This document shows positions 17,267 through 26,072 of a stretch of 64,000 nucleotides of DNA, one piece after another. The stretch is from Colwellia sp. Arc7-D. GTDB taxonomy: Bacteria; Pseudomonadota; Gammaproteobacteria; Enterobacterales; Alteromonadaceae. Positions within the stretch are counted from its first letter, which is position 1, and the number at the start of each line of letters is the position of its first letter. The stretch covers positions 3,472,001 to 3,536,000 of the forward strand of contig NZ_CP028924.1 in assembly GCF_003061515.1 (NCBI RefSeq), read 5' to 3'. Under the pieces are notes generated by a model. It saw only the letters and a list, made by a program, of their open reading frames with translations, was not told the origin of the DNA and made no database searches. The position numbers and the translations under genes are program-made.

Positions 17267-19057
17267 TTATTTATCCAATTTAAGTACAGCTAAAAACGCT
17301 TCTTGAGGTACTTCTACGTTACCCACTTGCTTCATACGTTTTTTACCGTCTTTTTGTTTCTGCAATAGTTTTTTCTTACGCGAAATATCACCACCATAAC
17401 ACTTTGCCGTTACGTTTTTACGCAACTGCTTAACTGTTGTACGGGCAATAACATTGTTGCCAATTGCTGCCTGTATAGCGATATCAAACATTTGTCGATG
17501 GATTAATTCTTTTAATTTCTCAACCAACATACGGCCACGAGGAACTGAATTAGCGCGATGCGTGATCATAGCTAAAGCATCAACTCTATCACCGTTAATC
17601 ATGACATCAACACGTACCATGTCTGCTGATTGAAAGCGGATAAAGTGGTAATCTAAAGAAGCATAACCGCGACTGGTTGATTTTAACTTATCAAAAAAGT
17701 CCATCACCACTTCTGCCATCGGTAATTCATAAGTTACCGCAACTTGATTACCGTGATAGATAATATCTTTTTGCACGCCACGCTTTTCAATACATAAAGT
17801 AATAACATTACCTAAATGTTCCTGCGGGACTAAAATATTGGCTTGTACAATTGGCTCACGAATTTCTTCGATATTGTTAGTCGCAGGTAAATCGCTTGGA
17901 TTATCAATAGAAATAACGTCGCCATTAGTACAGGCAATTTCGTAATTCACGGTTGGAGCGGTAGTGATCAAGTCAAGATCATATTCACGAGCTAATCGCT
18001 CTTGAACAATTTCCATGTGCAACATGCCCAAGAAACCGATGCGAAAGCCAAAGCCTAGTGCAGATGAGTTTTCAGGTTCAAAAAATAACGATGCGTCATT
18101 CAAGCTCAATTTGTTCAATGCATCACGGAAATTTTCATATTCGTCTGAACTGATAGGAAAAATGCCCGCGTAAACTTGTGGCTGAACTTTTTTAAACCCT
18201 GGTAAAGCTTTGTCAGCTTCTTTTTTAAGAATGGTAATGGTATCGCCAACAGGAGCACCATGTATTTCTTTAATACCTGCGATAATAAAACCTACTTCGC
18301 CAGCTTTTAATATACCTGTATCTTTTTGTTTAGGCGTAAAAATACCAACTTTGTCGATAATATGGTTTTGTCCAGTCGACATGACCACCATTTTATCGCC
18401 TTTTTTAACTTGCCCGTTCATGATACGAACTAAAGACACTACGCCTTGGTAGTTATCAAACCATGAATCAATGATAAGTGCTTGTAATGGCGCATCAGGA
18501 TCACCTTCAGGGTGAGGGATATTTTCAACGATTGTTTCTAAAACATCTTCAATACCTACACCTGTTTTAGCGGAGCAGGTAACAGCGCCCGTAGCGTCAA
18601 TGCCAATAATATCTTCAATTTCTTCACTAACGCGTTCAGGGTCAGCTTGTGGTAAATCTATTTTATTCAAAATTGGAATGACTTCTAATTCCATTTCTAG
18701 AGCAGTATAACAATTCGCTACAGTTTGAGCTTCAACACCTTGACCAGCATCAACAACAAGCAAAGCACCTTCACAAGAAGCTAAAGATCGTGATACTTCA
18801 TAGGAAAAATCAACGTGACCCGGTGTGTCGATAAAGTTAAGTTGATAAGTTTCACCGTTTTTAGCTTTATAGTCCAAAGTAACACTTTGTGCTTTGATGG
18901 TAATACCGCGCTCGCGCTCGATATCCATAGAATCAAGTACTTGCGCTTCCATTTCACGTTCTTGTAGACCACCACAATGTTGTATTAGGCGATCTGATAG
19001 CGTTGATTTACCGTGATCAATATGGGCGATAATAGAAAAATTTCGAATATGTTTCAT
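17267..19057 (-). CDS. lepA: Elongation factor 4 (LepA)
   Basis: A 596-residue translational GTPase. G1 [16 protein letters not shown], switch/G2 region with [12 protein letters not shown]3 [16 protein letters not shown]4 NKIDLPQ and G5 CSAKTG are all intact, followed by domain II, two EF-G-like domains and the LepA-specific C-terminal domain with [15 protein letters not shown] and [12 protein letters not shown]. It binds ribosomes and assists translation or ribosome biogenesis under stress. The operon lepA-lepB is the standard arrangement. Start [16 protein letters not shown] is unambiguous. Confidence 0.97.
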   Translation of the reverse strand: MKHIRNFSIIAHIDHGKSTLSDRLIQHCGGLQEREMEAQVLDSMDIERERGITIKAQSVTLDYKAKNGETYQLNFIDTPGHVDFSYEVSRSLASCEGALLVVDAGQGVEAQTVANCYTALEMELEVIPILNKIDLPQADPERVSEEIEDIIGIDATGAVTCSAKTGVGIEDVLETIVENIPHPEGDPDAPLQALIIDSWFDNYQGVVSLVRIMNGQVKKGDKMVVMSTGQNHIIDKVGIFTPKQKDTGILKAGEVGFIIAGIKEIHGAPVGDTITILKKEADKALPGFKKVQPQVYAGIFPISSDEYENFRDALNKLSLNDASLFFEPENSSALGFGFRIGFLGMLHMEIVQERLAREYDLDLITTAPTVNYEIACTNGDVISIDNPSDLPATNNIEEIREPIVQANILVPQEHLGNVITLCIEKRGVQKDIIYHGNQVAVTYELPMAEVVMDFFDKLKSTSRGYASLDYHFIRFQSADMVRVDVMINGDRVDALAMITHRANSVPRGRMLVEKLKELIHRQMFDIAIQAAIGNNVIARTTVKQLRKNVTAKCYGGDISRKKKLLQKQKDGKKRMKQVGNVEVPQEAFLAVLKLDK

Positions 19058-19145
19058 AAATGGGAAGTCAAATAAGCTTGTAGTTAATTCAATAATGGCG
19101 AGATTTTAACGAATTTAGAGCGTTGGGGCTATCTTTTGTTGCGAA

Positions 19146-19622
19146 TCAATCGGTGATTTCTGTAATTGCGATGTTTTGAAATTCTCGGCGAAGAATTTTT
19201 GGGGCAAGTTTTTCACACATTGCGATTTTTATTTGTTGTTTTTTGGCTAATAAGAAACCCGAAAAGCCACCAATAATACCGAATATAATGGCGAAGATTT
19301 CATGAGGTAATATGGCGTTAATCACAAGCCACTGTCCAAACCAAGAAGCCATAATTAGGCCTAATAGCGGCCACAAATAAACTTGCCAAGCCGATTGTAA
19401 TAATGCACTTTCATTTAACCCTAAAATAACATTGTCACCAAGCTCTAACGCTAAAGGTGACTTTAGGGTTAAGGTAAGTTTTTTTTGTGGAAATGCTTTG
19501 GCGACTTGGCCACTGCCACAATTGTCAACTTGCTGACAACCGCCACAGGCTGACTTAATTAAACTTGTGACAGTTACATTATCATTGTCGATGTCGACAA
19601 CAGTCGCTTTTTCTTCAATCAT
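19146..19622 (-). CDS. rseC: SigmaE regulator RseC
   Basis: A 158-residue inner-membrane protein of the RseC/MucC family. The N-terminal cytoplasmic part carries the Cys-rich block SACGGCQQVDNCGSG, followed by the alanine- and leucine-rich pair of membrane helices (about 72-95 and 100-124) and a basic C-terminal tail. In E. coli it modulates sigmaE activity and has been linked to the SoxR-reducing Rsx complex. Its start overlaps the rseB stop by four bases (ATGA-type), indicating translational coupling in rpoE-rseABC. Confidence 0.92.
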   Translation of the reverse strand: MIEEKATVVDIDNDNVTVTSLIKSACGGCQQVDNCGSGQVAKAFPQKKLTLTLKSPLALELGDNVILGLNESALLQSAWQVYLWPLLGLIMASWFGQWLVINAILPHEIFAIIFGIIGGFSGFLLAKKQQIKIAMCEKLAPKILRREFQNIAITEITD

Positions 19623-20581
19623 GGTGCAGCTTTTGGTGTAAAAACAACGGAGTCAGCAATCGCTTTTGCCGTTTTCGCTGGGATTTTACCCACAACGCTT
19701 ATTTCAAAATTATTAACCACTTGATTTAACACAACGGTTGCGCCATCCATTACGTAATCTGTTGCTCGCTGCCGTTCTTCACTTTGGCTGACATAAACTG
19801 AAACATCGACTAAGCCATCGTTAAAAAGCATAAATTCAACCGGTGTTTTAGTCGCCGACATGCGATGACGATTAGCGTTCAATCGCGAAAAACCTTCAGG
19901 TAACCATTTTACTTGCCATTGCAGAACTTGCTCTTGATAGCCCTCAGGTATTTCGATCACTGTCGGTAATGTAGTCTGCTGTAACTGGATCAAGCTTTCA
20001 CTTAAATCATCGGTTATATCTAAGTGGGTAAATTGTATTTGTTCTAATAGCTGCCCGGTACGATTAGCTAACGCTAATTTAAGCAACATACCAGTTTTTT
20101 GATCCAACCAAAGCCAGTGTCCATAGCGATATTCGTCTTTAGATACAATGCGAATTAATTGTGCTGGTCGTCCTAAAACTCGACTACGTCCTACTGAAAT
20201 AAAATCATAGGTTTGAGCAAGTTTAGTTACACCTTCTCGTAAAACAGCAGGTATTGGGCCCGTTATTTGCTGTGAAGAAACCGAATATGGAGGTGATTCT
20301 GGCTCAATATAGCTGACAGTATTGTGTTTACGTAATACGTCTCGACGTGGGCCATTTAAAAGTGACAAGACTTCTAATTCATTGCCATTTTCATCCACGC
20401 CATGAAACCAATGATAAGGCTCAGCTTGATTATTTTTAACCACAACAAAAGAAGTGCTAAAGTTAAGGGTTTGTAAGGACGTTGCGAGGCGTTCAAGCCA
20501 TGGTTCAGCTTGTTCATTTTCATTGGCTGCTACTGATGTGCTAATGGTAACCAATAGCAGCAGACTTGATATTAATTTCAT
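19619..20581 (-). CDS. rseB: Periplasmic sigmaE regulator RseB (MucB)
   Basis: A 320-residue periplasmic protein. A signal peptide (cleavage probably after SVA, residue 18) is followed by the MucB/RseB N-terminal domain, recognised by EPWLERLATSLQTLNFSTSF and FHGVDENGNELEVLSLL, and a C-terminal domain with WLPEGFSRLNANRHRM. RseB binds RseA and protects it from DegS cleavage until lipopolysaccharide or outer-membrane defects release it. It overlaps the rseA stop by four bases. Confidence 0.94.
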   Translation of the reverse strand: MKLISSLLLLVTISTSVAANENEQAEPWLERLATSLQTLNFSTSFVVVKNNQAEPYHWFHGVDENGNELEVLSLLNGPRRDVLRKHNTVSYIEPESPPYSVSSQQITGPIPAVLREGVTKLAQTYDFISVGRSRVLGRPAQLIRIVSKDEYRYGHWLWLDQKTGMLLKLALANRTGQLLEQIQFTHLDITDDLSESLIQLQQTTLPTVIEIPEGYQEQVLQWQVKWLPEGFSRLNANRHRMSATKTPVEFMLFNDGLVDVSVYVSQSEERQRATDYVMDGATVVLNQVVNNFEISVVGKIPAKTAKAIADSVVFTPKAAP

Positions 20582-21171
20582 TTAGCTGATTCTTCAGCCT
20601 TATCTTGTTGAGTTGATGAAGTGGCATCAACTGAGCTTAATTTAACTTGTTGATGATGATCAGACAACAGTGCTTGAAAACGTCTTTGCTGTTCAATAAA
20701 AGCTTGTTTTTCACTGGTACGGCTAGTTTGTTGAAAATTTAAACTTACCGGTTCTGCAATACCACCAAACGGCATAGTTTTTACAACCTGACTAGCTGGC
20801 AGTAAAACATCACTGTCTGCAGAGTTTTGCTGAACACCCATAACCATAAGACCGGCAGCAGAAGCCGCAATAGCCATTTGACCAAACGGTTTAGCAAACT
20901 GAACTACTTTCGCTTTTAGCTTGCCAACAACATTATTACTTGGACGAGGTGCTAAAATTGTAGGTTCATTGGCAATAGCTGAAGCTATATTTGACGATAG
21001 GTCAAGATTGATAACATCAGAAGTTTCGCCGCGCATGACATCACCCATTAAATGGTAACGTTGCCATGTTGCTGACAAGTGTGAGTCATTGAGTATTTCG
21101 TCAAATAATTCATCTGCTTGCTGATAGCTATCAACAACCGACGATACATTCTCAAACTTATTTTCACTCAT
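20578..21171 (-). CDS. rseA: Anti-sigmaE factor RseA
   Basis: A 197-residue single-pass membrane protein. The cytoplasmic N-terminal part has the anti-sigma fold signature (SYQQADELFDEILNDSHLSATWQRYHLMGDVMRGE, given as positions 15-49 in outline), one membrane helix is at about 97-114, and the periplasmic part is Gln- and Ser-rich. It sequesters RpoE until stepwise proteolysis by DegS and RseP. It sits 83 bases after rpoE and overlaps rseB by four bases. Sequence conservation is modest, but context makes the call safe. Confidence 0.93.
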   Translation of the reverse strand: MSENKFENVSSVVDSYQQADELFDEILNDSHLSATWQRYHLMGDVMRGETSDVINLDLSSNIASAIANEPTILAPRPSNNVVGKLKAKVVQFAKPFGQMAIAASAAGLMVMGVQQNSADSDVLLPASQVVKTMPFGGIAEPVSLNFQQTSRTSEKQAFIEQQRRFQALLSDHHQQVKLSSVDATSSTQQDKAEESAK

Positions 21172-21254
21172 AAATATACCTTCAAAATCTAACTTCTCAT
21201 TTATTACTCAACAAAAATCATTAAGTAATACTATATTTGCTATTGCCGCAGTAA

Positions 21255-21833
21255 TTATTCCTGCAGTAATGGCCTGATTTTTTTATCTACTGCGTCACGT
21301 GCTCTAAATATTCTAGAGCGTACGGTACCAACAGGACAATCCATAACCGTTGCTATTTCTTCGTAGCTCATACCTTCTAACTCTCTTAGGTTGATTGCAG
21401 TGCGCAAATCTTCCGGCAATTGCTCAATGGTCTTAAACACGACACTCTTAATTTCAGCGGTTAATAATAATTTTTCTGGTGAAGCATTTTCCCGTAAAGC
21501 TTCACCTGAGTCATACATTTCTGCATCTTCAATTTCAATATCTGAGCCAGGAGGTTTACGCCCACCGGCTACTAAATGATTCTTCGCACAGTTAACAGCT
21601 ATGCGGTATAGCCAAGTATAAAAAGCGCTATCGCCTCGAAAATTTGGTAAGGCGCGATAAGCTTTGATAAATGCTTCTTGTACTATATCAGGCACATCAC
21701 TATGGTTTTTAACATAGCGTGAAACCAAATTTGATACTTTATGTTGGTACTTAGTTACCAGCAGGTTAAATGCGTTTTTATCACCACGTTGCACCCGCTC
21801 AACCAACTTCTGGTCAACGTTCTGTTCGCTCAT
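21255..21833 (-). CDS. rpoE: Extracytoplasmic stress sigma factor RpoE (sigmaE)
   Basis: A 192-residue group 4 sigma factor that begins MSEQNVDQKLVERVQRGDK. Region 2 contains NLVSRYVKNHSDVPDIVQEAFIKAYRALPNF-type sequence (about residues 33-63) and region 4 contains LPEDLRTAINLRELEGMSYEEIA and CPVGTVRSRIFRARDAVD, the helix-turn-helix that reads the -35 GAACTT. It drives genes for outer-membrane protein and lipopolysaccharide homeostasis. It is the first gene of rpoE-rseA-rseB-rseC, divergent from nadB, exactly the conserved neighbourhood. A candidate sigmaE promoter lies upstream, consistent with autoregulation. Confidence 0.97.
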   Translation of the reverse strand: MSEQNVDQKLVERVQRGDKNAFNLLVTKYQHKVSNLVSRYVKNHSDVPDIVQEAFIKAYRALPNFRGDSAFYTWLYRIAVNCAKNHLVAGGRKPPGSDIEIEDAEMYDSGEALRENASPEKLLLTAEIKSVVFKTIEQLPEDLRTAINLRELEGMSYEEIATVMDCPVGTVRSRIFRARDAVDKKIRPLLQE

Positions 21834-21911
21834 TTGAGCCGTATCTCCTACTCACCATTATTTAACTTATCTACAACTGGTTTACATCTGGATCGTGGCA
21901 AACGCTACAAG

Positions 21912-21938
21912 TAGGACTAGCCTTGTGTTAAAAAGTTC
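21912..21938 (-). promoter_or_regulatory. Candidate sigmaE-type promoter of rpoE
   Basis: On the minus strand GAACTT (21933-21938) is followed after 16 bases by TCCTA (21912-21916). The -35 box equals the sigmaE consensus core and the spacing is right; the -10 differs from TCTAA/TCTGA. It would start transcription about 70 bases before the rpoE start codon and make the operon self-activating. Confidence 0.5.
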
Positions 21939-22054
21939 GATAAATATTAAAAAAAAACTAATTTTTATTTATAAAAATAGTTTAGTACTGTTTTGTAACT
22001 GCAATAAAAGCTAATATTGAGCTATCAATTATTGTACCCCAATTTCAAGAATAT

Positions 22055-23704
22055 ATGAATCAACAACACAATTGTGACGTTTTAATTATTGGTAGTGGCG
22101 CCGCTGGATTATCTCTGGCACTTCATTTAGCAAAAAATGCCGATGTTATCATCCTAAGTAAAGGGCAAATCAATGATGGCTCAACCTTTTATGCTCAAGG
22201 TGGGGTTGCTGCTGTATTCGATGAAAATGACAGCGTTGCTTCTCATGTTGCGGACACCTTAATAGCAGGTGCTGGTTTATGTGATGAATCAGCGGTGCAA
22301 TATACGGCTGAAAATGCTAAAAAGTGTTTGGAATGGTTAATTGATAAGGGCGTACATTTTGACCAAGAAATGCCAGCCGCTAATGGTGAAATTAATTATC
22401 ATTTAACGCGTGAAGGCGGTCATAGTCATCGTCGAATTTTGCACTCAGCCGATGCGACGGGTCAAGCGATACAAACTACCTTAGTTTCTCAAGTAAAAAA
22501 TCATAGCCGAATTCGTATATTTGAACGTTACAATGCCATTGACTTGGTTTATCAAGAAAATAAAGCGATAGCAAAACGTGAATGTATTGGTGCTTATGTA
22601 TGGAATCGCAATGACGAACATGTTGAGCGTGTTTTTGCCAAAAAAACCATTTTAGCCACTGGTGGCGCCAGCAAGGTTTATCAATATACCTCTAATCCTG
22701 ACGTGGCAAGTGGCGACGGCATTGCCATGGCATGGCGTGCAGGTTGCCGTGTTGCGAATATGGAGTTTAATCAGTTTCACCCCACTTGCTTGTTCCACCC
22801 TGAAGCCGGTACATTTTTGTTAACAGAAGCATTACGAGGTGAAGGTGCTGTACTTCTTCGCCCAGATGGTAGCCGGTTTATGCCTAGCTTTGACGAGCGA
22901 GCAGAGTTAGCACCACGAGATATTGTAGCGCGGGCAATTGATTTTGAAATGAAACGCTTAGGCGCTGATTGTATGTATTTGGATATTAGTCATCAATCAA
23001 GTGACTTTATTAAGCAACATTTCCCAACTATTTATGAACGCACGTTAGCCTTAGGTATTGATATAACCAAACAACCTATGCCGGTTGTACCCGCAGCCCA
23101 TTATACTTGTGGTGGCGTGATGATTAACCAACAAGGTAAAACCGATATTGAGCATTTATATGCCATAGGTGAAGTTGCTTATACTGGTTTACATGGTGCA
23201 AACCGTTTAGCAAGTAACTCGTTATTAGAATGCCTTGTTTTTGCGCGTGCAGCAGCCATTGATATTGAACAAACATTAGATTTGACCAAGCCATGCATAA
23301 CATTACCTCCATGGGATGAAAGTCGAGTCACTAACTCTGATGAAGAAGTTGTTATTCAGCATAACTGGCACGAACTGCGTCTATTTATGTGGGATTTCGT
23401 TGGTATTGTAAGAACAACAAAACGTTTAGAGCGTGCTTTGCACCGCGTTGAGTTATTACAAAGTGAAATTGAAGAATATTATTGTAACTTTAGAGTGAGC
23501 AATAACTTGTTAGAGTTACGTAATTTAGTGCAAGTGGCTGAATTGATCATACGTTCTGCTTTAGACCGAAAAGAAAGCAGAGGCTTACATTATACCCTTG
23601 ATTTTCCAGAATTATTGTCTGAAGCGAAAATAACCATACTTACCCCGAGTAATATCGATCATTTTAAAGCTTTAACTCAGGTGAGTTTTTCATTCGCAAA
23701 ATAG
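22055..23704 (+). CDS. nadB: L-aspartate oxidase
   Basis: A 549-residue FAD enzyme that oxidises L-aspartate to iminoaspartate, the first step of de novo NAD synthesis. The FAD-binding site is [18 protein letters not shown] near the N-terminus; further markers are [57 protein letters not shown] and HTCGGV-like HYTCGGVMI and [20 protein letters not shown]. These separate NadB from the succinate dehydrogenase flavoprotein. Divergent nadB/rpoE is conserved across gammaproteobacteria. The last 41 bases overlap the 3' end of the convergent ygfX-like gene. Confidence 0.96.
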   Translation: MNQQHNCDVLIIGSGAAGLSLALHLAKNADVIILSKGQINDGSTFYAQGGVAAVFDENDSVASHVADTLIAGAGLCDESAVQYTAENAKKCLEWLIDKGVHFDQEMPAANGEINYHLTREGGHSHRRILHSADATGQAIQTTLVSQVKNHSRIRIFERYNAIDLVYQENKAIAKRECIGAYVWNRNDEHVERVFAKKTILATGGASKVYQYTSNPDVASGDGIAMAWRAGCRVANMEFNQFHPTCLFHPEAGTFLLTEALRGEGAVLLRPDGSRFMPSFDERAELAPRDIVARAIDFEMKRLGADCMYLDISHQSSDFIKQHFPTIYERTLALGIDITKQPMPVVPAAHYTCGGVMINQQGKTDIEHLYAIGEVAYTGLHGANRLASNSLLECLVFARAAAIDIEQTLDLTKPCITLPPWDESRVTNSDEEVVIQHNWHELRLFMWDFVGIVRTTKRLERALHRVELLQSEIEEYYCNFRVSNNLLELRNLVQVAELIIRSALDRKESRGLHYTLDFPELLSEAKITILTPSNIDHFKALTQVSFSFAK

Positions 23705-24101
23705 TGCGAGCAATACGCGCCTGATCTTCACTGGATAAGCTGTCTTTAAAAATAAAGTATTGTTTTAAGGCAACATCACTTTTTGTAAATACCAACCAAT
23801 ATCCCCACAAATTAATCTGTGAGTTTGCAGATAGCTGCAAAATATTTTTATGATTAAATTGGCATTCACCCGTATCAGATAGAATAAAGTTGTTAGCTAT
23901 GCAGGTTTTTATTGAGGGTTTTAATTTAAAGAGTTGTTCGGTTATTACAGCGATATGCGGATGACAATAGTGTGATAAAAGTAACACAGTACATAAAATC
24001 CCAAGCCAAAGTTGAAAACCTACAAGTACTGTTAGGGTTAGATAAAAGAAAAGCGTATAAAATGAAAATATAAAAGTCGCCCTGTGTTTAGAGGGCGACA
24101 C
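23664..24101 (-). CDS. YgfX-like inner-membrane protein
   Basis: The product (about 145 residues from a GTG at 24101) has two close membrane helices ([18 protein letters not shown] and [14 protein letters not shown]) near the N-terminus, a soluble C-terminal half with LWGYWLVF and [16 protein letters not shown]. This is the layout of YgfX, the partner encoded next to sdhE, and the alignment of RVSPSKHRA with the E. coli start region supports it. The start is unclear: no ATG occurs near the end of sdhE, the first ATG (24194) overlaps sdhE by 86 bases, and GTG at 24167 or 24101 or an ATT at 24107 are alternatives. The last 41 bases overlap the 3' end of nadB on the other strand. Confidence 0.7.
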   Translation of the reverse strand: MSPSKHRATFIFSFYTLFFYLTLTVLVGFQLWLGILCTVLLLSHYCHPHIAVITEQLFKLKPSIKTCIANNFILSDTGECQFNHKNILQLSANSQINLWGYWLVFTKSDVALKQYFIFKDSLSSEDQARIARTILRMKNSPELKL

Positions 24102-24108
24102 ACGAATG

Positions 24109-24360
24109 TTATACTTTAACGCGCTGTAATATAAGTTGGACCATGGCGTTAAGATCTTTGTCTTCACAAGTTTCGTGTCCCATAAACCAAGCAAACAGCT
24201 CAGGATCTTGGCAAACTAATAAACGTTCGAAAATTGCTTTATTTTCTGCCGTAAGATCATCGTATGCATCTTCAACAAAAGGCATAAAGAGTACATCTAA
24301 CTCTAGCATGCCGCGTCGACAAGCCCATCGTAATCGAGGTTTATTATCTGTTAATGTCAT
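24109..24360 (-). CDS. sdhE: FAD assembly factor SdhE
   Basis: An 83-residue protein of the SdhE/YgfY (DUF339) family. The defining RGMLELD motif is present in RWACRRGMLELDVLFMPF, and the helical tail FERLLVCQDPELFAWFMG matches. It assists covalent attachment of FAD to the succinate dehydrogenase and fumarate reductase flavoproteins in the cytoplasm. It is the first gene of a two-gene unit with the YgfX-like protein, and divergent from ygfZ, a conserved arrangement. Confidence 0.95.
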   Translation of the reverse strand: MTLTDNKPRLRWACRRGMLELDVLFMPFVEDAYDDLTAENKAIFERLLVCQDPELFAWFMGHETCEDKDLNAMVQLILQRVKV

Positions 24361-24544
24361 ACATAACTCTAATTGGGAATATTTTTACGTATTCTAGCAA
24401 ATCCAAGGTAAAAATAGCCACGAATTGATCATTAAATTAGACAAGGTTGTATTATCAAAGTAGCAGAAAAATAGCACATGTGGTTGTAATTCGAATAAAT
24501 GTCCTCATTTTAGAAGTTAATAGACTTTTTCAGCCTTTTGCAGG

Positions 24545-25516
24545 ATGAACATCATAATGAATAATAACTTACCCAGTTATAACGAATTACCCGAAGTATT
24601 TGCCATTAACCTAAGTAGTATTGGTGCCATTACCCTTACGGGTGAAGAACAAATAAAATACCTACAAGGCCAAGTAACTTGTGACGTTGCGAGCTTAGAA
24701 CAAACAAAGTTACTTAACGGGGCTCACTGTAATGCTAAAGGTAAAGTATTTTCTGCATTTCGTTTACTTGAACGCCAAAGTAAATTTTTTCTTATCCAGC
24801 CAATCAGCTCAATTAAGCAATCATTAGCAGAATTGAAAAAGTTTGGTGTATTCGCCAAAGTTGAAATAACTGAAGATGTTGAACAAGCTTACTTAGCCAT
24901 CGCAGGCCAACAAGCTGCCATAAAAATGGCCGCGTTGTTTAAACAAGTTCCTGATGAAAAAACACCCGTAATTCATGAAGGTGATACTACCTTAGCTTAT
25001 ATTGCTGGTAATATTGATCGCTACCTTATTATTGGCAATGCGGCGCAGTTATCAACTTTTTCATCAACATTAGACTTCACTGTATATAACGATTCTGTTT
25101 GGAACCTTCTTGAGATTGTTGAAGGCTTCCCACAAATTGCACAGCAATATATTGCCGAATATGTACCGCAAATGCTTAATTTACAGGCGATTAATGGTAT
25201 TAGCTTCACTAAAGGCTGTTATTTAGGTCAAGAAACAGTTGCCCGTATGCAGTATCTAGGTAAAAATAAGCGCGCACTTTTTGCACTAACAGGCGATAAC
25301 ACTCAAGCCAAAGTGGGTGATATTATCGAGAAAAAGCTCGGTGATAACTGGCGTAAAGCCGGTGACGTGTTAGCATCTTATCAAGCAAGTAATCATCAAA
25401 CGTATATTCAAGGTGTGTTAGCTAACGATATTGACGATGCTACCGAATTAAGAATTAAAGAGCAGAGCTCAAATTTAACCATACTCCCATTACCTTATAA
25501 AACAAATACAGACTAA
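24545..25516 (+). CDS. ygfZ: tRNA-modifying / Fe-S cluster folate-binding protein YgfZ
   Basis: A 323-residue member of the GcvT-like folate-binding family. The signature KGCYLGQETVARMQYLG (with the functional Cys) is at about residues 227-243, and the N-terminal ITLTGEEQIKYLQGQVTCDV block is typical. In E. coli it takes part in folate-dependent maintenance of Fe-S enzymes such as MiaB. Two ATG codons compete: 24545 has AGG directly against it, while 24557 has AGGA 11 bases upstream; the second could be the true start. Divergent from sdhE as in E. coli. Confidence 0.93.
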   Translation: MNIIMNNNLPSYNELPEVFAINLSSIGAITLTGEEQIKYLQGQVTCDVASLEQTKLLNGAHCNAKGKVFSAFRLLERQSKFFLIQPISSIKQSLAELKKFGVFAKVEITEDVEQAYLAIAGQQAAIKMAALFKQVPDEKTPVIHEGDTTLAYIAGNIDRYLIIGNAAQLSTFSSTLDFTVYNDSVWNLLEIVEGFPQIAQQYIAEYVPQMLNLQAINGISFTKGCYLGQETVARMQYLGKNKRALFALTGDNTQAKVGDIIEKKLGDNWRKAGDVLASYQASNHQTYIQGVLANDIDDATELRIKEQSSNLTILPLPYKTNTD

Positions 25517-25530
25517 GCATAGGACTTAAT

Positions 25531-26019
25531 ATGAAAATTACCGATAACAAAGTGGTTGTACTACATTACGCCGTTTCTGATAGCGAAGACACCTTAATTG
25601 ATAGTTCATACGATCACAGCCCATTAGCGGTAATTCAAGGCTCAAACTATCTTATTTCTGGCTTAGAAGAAGCCTTAGTTGATCACCAAGCCGGTGATAA
25701 ATTTGAAGTTGAAGTAAGCGCAGATAATGCTTACGGCCAACGTGAGGATGGCTTTGTACAAACCGTACCAAAAGCAATGTTTGGTGGTATTGAAGATTTA
25801 GCCGTGGGCAGTCAATTGCGTGCAACTACTGACGATGGCGAGCAAACTGTTATCGTAATCGACGTACAAGATGATGAAATAACGGTTGATGGTAACCATC
25901 CACTAGCAGGTATTGACTTAAAATTTGATGTTGAGGTGTTAGAAGTACGTGATGCAACTGAAGAAGAGCTAGCTCATGGCCATGTGCATAGTGAAGGCGG
26001 CTGTGGTCACAGTCATTAA
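25531..26019 (+). CDS. FKBP-type peptidyl-prolyl isomerase, SlyD-like
   Basis: A 162-residue protein with the SlyD arrangement: an FKBP half at the N-terminus (VVVLHYAVSDSEDTLIDSS, then SPLAVIQGSNYLISGLEEAL), an inserted-flap domain (about 65-130, containing DNAYGQREDGFVQTVPKAMF), the return strand LKFDVEVLEVRDATEEELAHGH and a short metal-binding tail GHVHSEGGCGHSH with five His and one Cys. SlyD proteins isomerise prolyl bonds, act as chaperones and deliver nickel. The tail is shorter than in E. coli SlyD. It lies 14 bases after ygfZ with a good ribosome binding site (AGGA), so the two are probably co-transcribed. The symbol slyD is likely but paralogues exist. Confidence 0.88.
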   Translation: MKITDNKVVVLHYAVSDSEDTLIDSSYDHSPLAVIQGSNYLISGLEEALVDHQAGDKFEVEVSADNAYGQREDGFVQTVPKAMFGGIEDLAVGSQLRATTDDGEQTVIVIDVQDDEITVDGNHPLAGIDLKFDVEVLEVRDATEEELAHGHVHSEGGCGHSH

Positions 26020-26043
26020 AAAATTTTAATTAATGCAAAACAT

Positions 26044-26066
26044 AAAGGCACCAATCAGGTGCCTTT
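26044..26066. terminator. Hairpin between the FKBP gene and the convergent recQ-like gene
   Basis: A 9-bp perfect stem (AAAGGCACC at 26044-26052, GGTGCCTTT at 26058-26066) with a 5-base loop. The tails are only moderately T-rich (TTTATTACTTTATTT on plus), so it is a plausible bidirectional terminator for two convergent genes. Confidence 0.7.
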
Positions 26067-26072
26067 ATTACT

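Noticed and set aside
24143..24397. 84-residue frame opposite sdhE
   Set aside because: Pure antisense shadow of a well-conserved gene.
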